Source: JAKFWI01 sp031398975
GTDB lineage: Bacteria; Pseudomonadota; Alphaproteobacteria; Caulobacterales; Aquidulcibacteraceae
Direction: 5' to 3'
Length of the DNA: 58,737 bases
Assembly: GCA_031398975.1 (NCBI GenBank)
Contig: JANNOI010000036.1
Span: 1-58,737 of the forward strand
The notes under the pieces were generated by a model. The model searched no databases. It saw only the letters and a program-made list of their open reading frames with translations, and was not told the origin of the DNA. This document shows, piece after piece, positions 53,576-58,737 of the stretch (positions are counted from its first letter, which is position 1; each line of letters begins with the position of its first letter). The position numbers and the translations under genes were made by a program.

Positions 53576-54163
53576 ATGGATGAGGCGCGGGATGAGGGGA
53601 GCCTGGGGCGTGGGTTGACGCGCGGCGTCCGGGGCTGGTGGCGGGCGCGCACGCGCCTCCATGCCGACGCCGCCCGGCTCGCCGCACGCACCGCCGAGGC
53701 CGGTCGCGCGCCCTCTCTTTTCGGCCCAAACCGCACCCCGGACACGCTCGACGGTCGCTTCGAGATGGCGGTGCTGCATGCCGTGCTGGCGCTGCGCCGC
53801 CTGCAGCGCGAGCCGCGTCTCGCCCCCCTCGCCCAGGCCTTCTCCGACCGCTTCTTCCGCAACCTCGACGCCGGCCTGCGCGAAGCCGGCGTGGGAGACC
53901 TGACGGTGCCCAAGACGATCAAGAAGCTCGCGCGCGCCTTCTACGGCAGGCTCGGCGCCTATGATTCCGCCCTCAAGGGCGGGGACGAGGTGGCGCTGGC
54001 GGAGGCCTTGGCGCGCAATGTGTGGAACGGGGCGGGCCATCCGTTCGCGCTCCCCCTCGCCCGGCGCGCTCTGGCGCTCGACGCAGCGCTCGCCGCCGCC
54101 CCGATCGAGGCGCTGTTCGAGACGCCGATCTGGGCCGCAGGGGAGGACGGAAAATCGCCCTGA
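53576..54163 (+). CDS. Ubiquinol-cytochrome c chaperone (CBP3-like)
   Basis: A 195-residue helical protein of the CBP3/UQCC1 family, involved in assembly of the bc1 complex in alphaproteobacteria and mitochondria. Visible core: DGRFEMAVLHAVLALRRLQ, LAQAFSDRFFRNLDAGLRE, DLTVPKTIKKLARAFYGRLG, and a C-terminal NVWNG region. It is divergent from bamE. The DUF177 gene that usually follows is absent; plsX comes after a 100-base gap. Confidence 0.9.
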   Translation: MDEARDEGSLGRGLTRGVRGWWRARTRLHADAARLAARTAEAGRAPSLFGPNRTPDTLDGRFEMAVLHAVLALRRLQREPRLAPLAQAFSDRFFRNLDAGLREAGVGDLTVPKTIKKLARAFYGRLGAYDSALKGGDEVALAEALARNVWNGAGHPFALPLARRALALDAALAAAPIEALFETPIWAAGEDGKSP

Positions 54164-54265
54164 AAGCGGTTTTGCTTTTCCAGCGCCGCGCTATATGGTC
54201 CGCCCGCCGATGACCGGGGTGCGGTCGCGCGCCTCGCCTCCACCGCGGCTATTCGGATCACCGAC

Positions 54266-55321
54266 ATGCCCGAAGGGCTGGTCATCTCCATTGACGGTTT
54301 GGGCGGCGACGCCGCCCCTGCGATCGTCGCCGACGGGGTCGAGATCGCGGCCCGCGCCCGGCCCGAGGCGCGATTCCTGCTGCACGGGCCGCGCCAGCCT
54401 TTGGCCGCGCTGCTCGCCGCGCGCCCGGCCGCCCGCGCCGCCAGCGAGATCGTGGAGGCCGAGCGCGGCGTGCCCATGGACATGAAGCCGAGCCAGGCGT
54501 TGCGCCAGGGCCGGGGCACCTCGATGTGGAACGCGGTCGCGGCGGTCGAGGAGGGGCGCGCGCACGCGGCTGTCTCTGCCGGCAATACCGGCGCGCTGAT
54601 GGCGATCTCGATGCTGCGCCTGCGCCTGATGGCGGGGGTGGACCGCCCGGCCCTGGTCGCCTCCTGGCCCACCGCGCGCGGGCGCTCGGCCGTGCTCGAT
54701 GTCGGCGCGACGATCGGGGCGGACGCCGACCAGCTGGTCGAGTTCGCGATCATGGGCGAGGCTTATTTCCGCGCCGTGTTCGGCGTCGATCGTCCTACCG
54801 TTGCGCTGTTGAACATCGGCGCGGAGGACCAGAAGGGCCACGAGGAGCTCAAGGTCGCCGCCAGGCTCCTGCGCGAGGCGGGCCTCGATCTCGATTTCCG
54901 CGGCTTCGTGGAGGGCGACGACATCAGCGGCGGCGCGGTGGACGTGGTCGTCACCGACGGCTTCACCGGCAATATCGCCATCAAGACCGCTGAGGGCGTG
55001 GCCCGCCTGATCGCCCGCTTCCTCCGGGAAGCCTTGAAAAGCGGCCCCGTTTCCATGTTGGGCGCGGCCATCGCCTACCCCGCCCTGAAAAAGCTCTCCG
55101 CCCGGATGGACCCGCGCGCCGCCAATGGCGGGGTGTTTCTGGGCCTGAACGGGGTGGTGGTGAAAAGCCATGGCGGGACGGACGGCGCAGGCTTCGCCGT
55201 GGCGATCGATCTGGCGGCGCGGATGGCGGGGAGCCATTTCCGGGAGGAGGTGGCGCGCAACCTCGCCCGGCTCAGCGAGCCCGCGCCGACCGCCCCCGCG
55301 ACGGAGACCCATCAGCCTTGA
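54266..55321 (+). CDS. plsX: Phosphate acyltransferase PlsX
   Basis: Makes acyl-phosphate from acyl-ACP for phospholipid synthesis. A 351-residue protein: ISIDGLGGDAAPAIVADG, SAGNTGALMAISMLRLR, TDGFTGNIAIKTAEGVARL, GGVFLGLNGVVVKSHGG. The TGA overlaps the TTG start of fabH. The gap before it (54164-54265) may carry a promoter (TTTTGC and TATATG with 16-base spacing). Confidence 0.95.
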   Translation: MPEGLVISIDGLGGDAAPAIVADGVEIAARARPEARFLLHGPRQPLAALLAARPAARAASEIVEAERGVPMDMKPSQALRQGRGTSMWNAVAAVEEGRAHAAVSAGNTGALMAISMLRLRLMAGVDRPALVASWPTARGRSAVLDVGATIGADADQLVEFAIMGEAYFRAVFGVDRPTVALLNIGAEDQKGHEELKVAARLLREAGLDLDFRGFVEGDDISGGAVDVVVTDGFTGNIAIKTAEGVARLIARFLREALKSGPVSMLGAAIAYPALKKLSARMDPRAANGGVFLGLNGVVVKSHGGTDGAGFAVAIDLAARMAGSHFREEVARNLARLSEPAPTAPATETHQP

Positions 55322-56292
55322 ACGACATCGTCACGACCATCGCCGGGATCGGCGCCTATCTGCCTAAGCGCGTGCTCACCAACCAGGAATTGTCCGAGCG
55401 GGTGGATACTACCGACGCTTGGATCGTGGAGCGCACCGGCATCCGCCAGCGCCACATCGCCGCCGAGGGCGAACGGACCTCCGATCTGGGCCTGGCGGCG
55501 GCGCGCGCGGCGCTGGCCAATGCGGGCCTTACCGCCGAGGACGTGGACCTGATCGTGCTGGCCACCGCCACGCCCGACCTCACCTTCCCCGCCACCGCGG
55601 TGCGCGTCCAGGCCGGCCTCGGCGTCACCCGCGGGGCGGCGTTCGATATCCAGGCGGTCTGTTCGGGCTTCATCTACGCGCTGACGGTGGCGGACAATTT
55701 CATCGCCCGCGGCCAGGCCCAGTGCGCGCTGGTGATCGGGGCGGAGACGTTTTCCCGCATCCTCGACTGGACCGACCGCAGCACCTGCGTCCTTTTCGGG
55801 GACGGGGCGGGCGCGCTAGTGCTGACGGGGCAGCCGCGCGCGCGGGCCGAGGGGCGGGGCGTGCTGTCCACCTATGTCCGCTCCGACGGGCGCCACCATG
55901 ATCTGCTCTATGTCGACGGCGGCCCCTCCGAGACCGGCACGGTCGGCAAATTGCGCATGGTAGGCAGCGCCGTGTTCCGCCACGCGGTGGAGCATATCGC
56001 CGACGCCATGACCGAAGCCGCCCGCCGCGCTGGAATCCCGCTGTCGGAGGTCGATTGGTTCGTGCCCCACCAGGCCAATCAGCGCATTCTCGACGGCGTC
56101 GCCCGCCGGCTCGGCGTGCCCCCGGAGCGGGTCGTCTCCACCGTCGCCCGGCACGGCAACACCTCGGCCGCCTCGGTCCCCCTGGCGCTTGAGGCCGCCA
56201 TCGCCGACGGGCGCATCAAGCCCGGCCAGCTCGTGCTGATGGAGGCGCTGGGCGGGGGCTTGACCTGGGGCGCAGCGCTGGTCCGCCTTTGA
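55318..56292 (+). CDS. fabH: 3-oxoacyl-ACP synthase III
   Basis: Starts fatty-acid chains by condensing acetyl-CoA with malonyl-ACP. A 324-residue thiolase-fold enzyme; catalytic Cys in FDIQAVCSGFIYAL, His in FVPHQANQRIL, Asn in RHGNTSAASVPLAL, plus GGGLTWGAALVRL at the end. Start is a TTG overlapping the plsX stop, so translation is coupled. Confidence 0.96.
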   Translation: MNDIVTTIAGIGAYLPKRVLTNQELSERVDTTDAWIVERTGIRQRHIAAEGERTSDLGLAAARAALANAGLTAEDVDLIVLATATPDLTFPATAVRVQAGLGVTRGAAFDIQAVCSGFIYALTVADNFIARGQAQCALVIGAETFSRILDWTDRSTCVLFGDGAGALVLTGQPRARAEGRGVLSTYVRSDGRHHDLLYVDGGPSETGTVGKLRMVGSAVFRHAVEHIADAMTEAARRAGIPLSEVDWFVPHQANQRILDGVARRLGVPPERVVSTVARHGNTSAASVPLALEAAIADGRIKPGQLVLMEALGGGLTWGAALVRL

Positions 56293-56426
56293 GGCCTGCG
56301 GCTTTAACGGGCCGCCGTGACGCGAATCGGCCTATGAGACCGGGAAGTTCACCAACGGCCTGCGGCGAGTTTGACGCGCCCGTGCGGCGTGCGTAACGTT
56401 TGCGTGATCGCTCAAGGGCCTGGCAT

Positions 56427-56729
56427 ATGCCGCATCGCACGATAACCCGGGCGGAACTGGTCGAGGCGTTGGTCGCCAAGGTCGGCCGCACGCGCCAGGA
56501 ATCGGCCAGCTTCCTGGAGGATTTGCTCCAGATGCTCGAAAGCGCGCTCGTGGCCGGGGATACGGTGAAGCTTTCACGGTTCGGCAATTTCGTCGTGCGA
56601 GAAAAACGCGAGCGTCTGGGCCGCAACCCGAAAACCGGGCGGGAGGTGCCAATCACGCCGCGCCGCGTGGTGTCCTTCCGGCCGTCCCAATTGCTGCGCG
56701 GGCGCGTGGAAAAAGCAGGTCAGGACTGA
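56427..56729 (+). CDS. ihfA: Integration host factor alpha subunit
   Basis: A 100-residue DNA-bending protein of the HU/IHF family with GDTVKLSRFGNFVVREKRER, LGRNPKTGREVPITPRRVV and SFRPS. The TRAELVEALVAKVG N-terminus is IhfA-like. ATG 56427 fits the family; a further upstream frame is not conserved. It ends in an ATGA overlap with the merR gene. Confidence 0.95.
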   Translation: MPHRTITRAELVEALVAKVGRTRQESASFLEDLLQMLESALVAGDTVKLSRFGNFVVREKRERLGRNPKTGREVPITPRRVVSFRPSQLLRGRVEKAGQD

Positions 56730-57265
56730 TGAACGCACGGCCTCGGCGCAAACCGGCGAAATCCCCCGAAGCCTATCGCACGATCGGGGAGGCCGCGGCC
56801 GAAACCGGCCTGCCGCCCCACGTCCTGCGCTTTTGGGAAGCCGAATTCACGCTGCTGCGGCCGGTGACCGGGGCGGGCGGGCGCCGCTTCTACCGCCCGC
56901 GCGATCTGGCGGCCGCCCGCGCGCTCCAGCGCCTGCTCCATATCGAGGGCTACACCCTGAAGGGCGCCAAGCGCCTGATCGCGGTCGCCGGCGCGAAAGC
57001 GGTGCTCGAGGCCTATGGCGGCGCCCCCGCCGCGGCCCACGCGCTGAACGGGGACGTCCAGAACCCGGCCCTCGCGCTCCAGAACACCGTCCGCAGCGCC
57101 GCGGCCGCGGGCTTGTTCGGGGCGGTCGTGGAGGAGCTCGGCCCCGCGCCGCCCGAGGCGGCCGGCGCGCCCGTCGCCTCCTACGCCCAGGCCCGCCTCG
57201 CCCGCCTGCTCGCCCAACTCAACACCGCCCAAGCCCGCCTCGACCGCGCCCGCCGCAAGGCCTGA
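56729..57265 (+). CDS. MerR-family transcriptional regulator
   Basis: A 178-residue protein with an N-terminal MerR HTH: RTIGEAAAETGLPPHVLRFW, then EAEFTLLRPVTGAGGRRFYR and LLHIEGYTLKGAKRLI. The Ala-rich remainder probably forms the dimer helix. No metal-binding cysteines. The plsX-fabH-ihfA-merR order is standard in alphaproteobacteria. The gap 57266-57395 holds only a GC-rich sequence before tRNA-Pro. Confidence 0.92.
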   Translation: MNARPRRKPAKSPEAYRTIGEAAAETGLPPHVLRFWEAEFTLLRPVTGAGGRRFYRPRDLAAARALQRLLHIEGYTLKGAKRLIAVAGAKAVLEAYGGAPAAAHALNGDVQNPALALQNTVRSAAAAGLFGAVVEELGPAPPEAAGAPVASYAQARLARLLAQLNTAQARLDRARRKA

Positions 57266-57395
57266 GCCGCGCCCCAAAGGCGCCGGCGCGCCTGGGCCAA
57301 GTAACGCCCCCCGACGCCTCCATCGCGATTGCCCAATCGCGCCCACGCCGCTACAACGCCGCTTCCGCCAAGGCGCGCCCGCGCGCCCGCGGGCA

Positions 57396-57473
57396 CGGAG
57401 CGTGGCGCAGCCCGGTTAGCGCACCAGTCTGGGGGACTGGGGGTCGTGGGTTCGAATCCCGCCGCTCCGACCA
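57396..57473 (+). tRNA. tRNA-Pro (anticodon GGG)
   Basis: Acceptor stem CGGAGCG (57396-57402) pairs with CGCTCCG (57463-57469). Anticodon arm CCAGT-CTGGGGG-ACTGG gives anticodon GGG. The T-arm GTGGGTTCGAATCCCGC is present, with discriminator A (57470) and encoded CCA (57471-57473). Confidence 0.97.
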
Positions 57474-58254
57474 CACTTGCGCTGGTGCATCCCGGAGACA
57501 TGGGTGACGCGAGCGTGAGGCCGCAATCCAGCGTGGCGAATAGCGCGGCCTATACTAGGCGCGCTGGGGAGATGCGCTCGTTGAGGCGGGATGTGGTCCT
57601 AACCAGCTCCAAGAGAAGTTGGATCACGCTCCTCTATTCGAGGCCTTTGTCGAAGCTGCGCGTCATTTCGCTTTGGCCACATCATCATAGATCGAGATGA
57701 GATCGGCGCGCGCTTCAGGCGATAACGGTGCGAGTCTTCACTTGCCTTTCAAGCGCTCCGCATGATGAGCGCGCACCTGCGCGAAAGCATCATACCCTAT
57801 TTGCCGGCACGCGCCGCGAACCTGCGCAGAACGTCTTCGCGCACCGCTTTGGCGCCCCAAGGCTCATTGAGGGCGAGCTTGCTCGCGGGCGTCTGCAGCA
57901 CCTGGAAGTGCTGGAGCGCGCACGAGGCTCGAACAGATCCGGCCGGTCCCGGCTGTTCATCGCGCGCTTGTGCCGACCGCCAGCCCAGGTCATGGCGCGC
58001 TACGGCGCCGGATTTGCAGGTCACGCGACAGTGAGTGGAACACACCGTCGTTCGCGGCGTAGCATAGATCTCTTATCCGACAAATAACCAGCCAGAAACG
58101 CAATCGTTTAAACTCAGTTAAAATAAAGCTCCGTAGCATTACTCAGCAACCGCACGGATGACTTCTCCGGCGACGACCCACAGATCTCCTCATCGGTACT
58201 GTCCGAATCGGCGCAGCGCGCCGTCGGCGACGAGCCGTTGTGGGGGTGCGCCGC
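57474..58254. other. Decayed, gene-poor zone between tRNA-Pro and the adhesin gene
   Basis: About 780 bases without a convincing intact gene. Short frames on both strands end after 60-120 codons and lack ribosome-binding sites or family motifs. One minus-strand frame (57797-58045) ends in a helix-rich stretch, KLALNEPWGAKAVREDVLRR, that may be remnant coding sequence. A ParE-like piece lies at 57663-57737. Base composition drops towards AT at 58080-58145, probably the promoter side of the adhesin gene. The zone follows a tRNA 3' end, a usual integration site, but no repeated att core was found. Confidence 0.5.
57663..57737 (-). pseudogene. ParE-like toxin N-terminal fragment
   Basis: Between two stops the minus strand encodes RLAPLSPEARADLISIYDDV, which resembles the N-terminal start of ParE/RelE toxins (L-SPEA-x-ADL-x-x-IYDYIA). 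It stops after AKAK and has no start codon, so no toxin can be made. The preceding frame (GYDAFAQVRAHHAERLKGK then stop) could be the end of a ParD-like antitoxin. Confidence 0.4.
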
Positions 58255-58276
58255 ATCCCCATGAGCCTATGGGGAT
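58255..58276 (+). promoter_or_regulatory. Hairpin covering the adhesin ribosome-binding site
   Basis: A perfect inverted repeat: ATCCCCAT (58255-58262), loop GAGCCT, ATGGGGAT (58269-58276). The 3' arm contains the GGGGAT that would serve as Shine-Dalgarno for the ATG at 58282. In mRNA the 8-bp stem would pair over it. Confidence 0.55.
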
Positions 58277-58281
58277 GAAGC

Positions 58282-58737
58282 ATGTCGAGCCCTGCCGCGA
58301 TCGCCCCGCTGCGCACCGAGGCCATTCTCGCATCTGCCGGTGAGGCGGCGGCTGCGCCGGTCAATGTCGCCGGCGCCGTCAATGTTACTGGCGCCGAGCG
58401 CGTCTATCTCAATCTCGACGCCGCCAATATCGCTTCGATGACCCGCGAGGGGGCCGATCTCGTGCTCGTCACGGCGGAGGGCGAGACGCTGCGGCTTGAG
58501 AATTATTATGACGGCCTGAAGCCGCGGGAGCTATTCCTGACGGGCGAGGGCGAACAGCTCGCGCTGATGGAGACGGCGGGGGCCGCCGCCGACGGGCCGC
58601 TGACGCTGGCCGCGCAGCCGCAGGCGATCGCTTCGCCGTTCGCCGGCGTCGCCGTCAACGCCGCCCCCGCGGCGGCGGCTGCGGGGGCCGCGGGCGGCGG
58701 GCTTGGCGTGGGCGCGGTCGCGGGCGGGCTCGCCGCG
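58282..58737 (+). CDS. BapA/Lap-type giant adhesin, N-terminal 152 codons (runs off the window)
   Basis: Open from ATG 58282 to the window end without a stop. There is no Sec signal. Residues ~26-85 read as the BapA prefix-like domain found at the start of type-1-secreted repeat adhesins: APVNVAGAVNVTGAERVYLN, then ASMTREGADLVLVTAEGET, LRLENYYDG and LFLTGEGEQLALME. After this comes an Ala/Gly-rich linker (GAAGGGLGVGAVAGG), the usual transition to Ig-like repeats. It is expected to be very long, with a C-terminal secretion signal. The upstream gap is AT-rich and ends in a hairpin over the ribosome-binding site. Confidence 0.75.
   Translation, partial: MSSPAAIAPLRTEAILASAGEAAAAPVNVAGAVNVTGAERVYLNLDAANIASMTREGADLVLVTAEGETLRLENYYDGLKPRELFLTGEGEQLALMETAGAAADGPLTLAAQPQAIASPFAGVAVNAAPAAAAAGAAGGGLGVGAVAGGLAA

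Noticed and set aside
57396..57473. tRNA-Pro as a proven attachment site of an island
   Set aside because: No direct repeat of the tRNA 3' end and no integrase were found in the window.
57797..58045. An 82-codon minus-strand gene after tRNA-Pro
   Set aside because: No ribosome-binding site, no recognisable domain and conflicting frames; described only as a possible remnant.

Overview
The window is about 58.7 kb of very GC-rich chromosomal DNA from an alphaproteobacterium, probably of the Hyphomicrobiales (Rhizobiales) or a close order. Evidence: C4-type 5-aminolevulinate synthase (hemA), an ethylmalonyl-CoA pathway pair (ccr and ecm), class I PHB synthase, a MucR/Ros regulator, a PraR-like XRE regulator, a trxB/LsrB-like LysR pair, the nrdR-rib-nusB-thiL block, and a bamE / cytochrome-c chaperone / plsX / fabH / ihfA / merR block. 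Genes are tightly packed on both strands, and many starts overlap the preceding stop codon. Assignments come from reading the translated sequence and recalling families; no database was searched.

Layout. 0-2.2 kb: tail of an IS transposase and phaC. 2.3-8.7 kb: aminotransferase, two tiny membrane proteins, hom, glpX, recJ, tRNA-Glu. 8.7-12.3 kb: a phzF gene broken by an amber codon, nrdA behind probable tandem NrdR boxes, and a HepT/MntA toxin-antitoxin pair. 12.3-15.8 kb: divergent ecm and ccr. 15.8-20.7 kb: an M20 peptidase, an M20 paralogue that has lost catalytic residues, a chagasin-like inhibitor, a small membrane protein and a Rieske oxygenase. 20.7-26.4 kb (minus): NrtR-like regulator, tyrosine phosphatase, HD hydrolase, tsaC, and three yceI genes with cytochrome b561. 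26.6-35.1 kb: acyl-CoA dehydrogenase, DedA, HIT, acyltransferase, GDPD, RidA, a wrecked S9 peptidase pseudogene, an esterase and a HisN-type phosphatase. 35.1-40.6 kb (minus): XRE, LysR, trxB, GYF_2, PilZ, bpt, motB. 40.7-45.2 kb: flavin reductase, beta-hydroxyacid dehydrogenase, hemB and hemA, mucR. 45.4-50.7 kb: nrdR, ribD (reductase domain only), ribE, ribBA/ribBX, ribH, nusB, thiL. 50.9-57.3 kb: H+-pyrophosphatase, bamE, chaperone, plsX, fabH, ihfA, merR. 57.4-58.7 kb: tRNA-Pro, a decayed intergenic zone, and the first 152 codons of a probable giant BapA-type adhesin that runs off the window.

How the genes connect. ccr, ecm and phaC point to acetyl-CoA assimilation by the ethylmalonyl-CoA route and to PHB storage. 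hemA and hemB start the C4 heme/B12 pathway, which would supply the cobalamin Ecm needs. nrdR probably controls nrdA 34 kb away through the boxes at 11498-11545. The rib block lacks a recognisable RibD deaminase and an intact GTP cyclohydrolase II, so those steps must be encoded elsewhere.

Most worth a second look: the M20 pseudo-peptidase / chagasin cluster; the adhesin start with a perfect hairpin over its ribosome-binding site; a MucR without its zinc-binding histidines; a 113-bp two-hairpin repeat present twice, whose first three bases are the stop codon of the neighbouring gene each time; and two broken genes.
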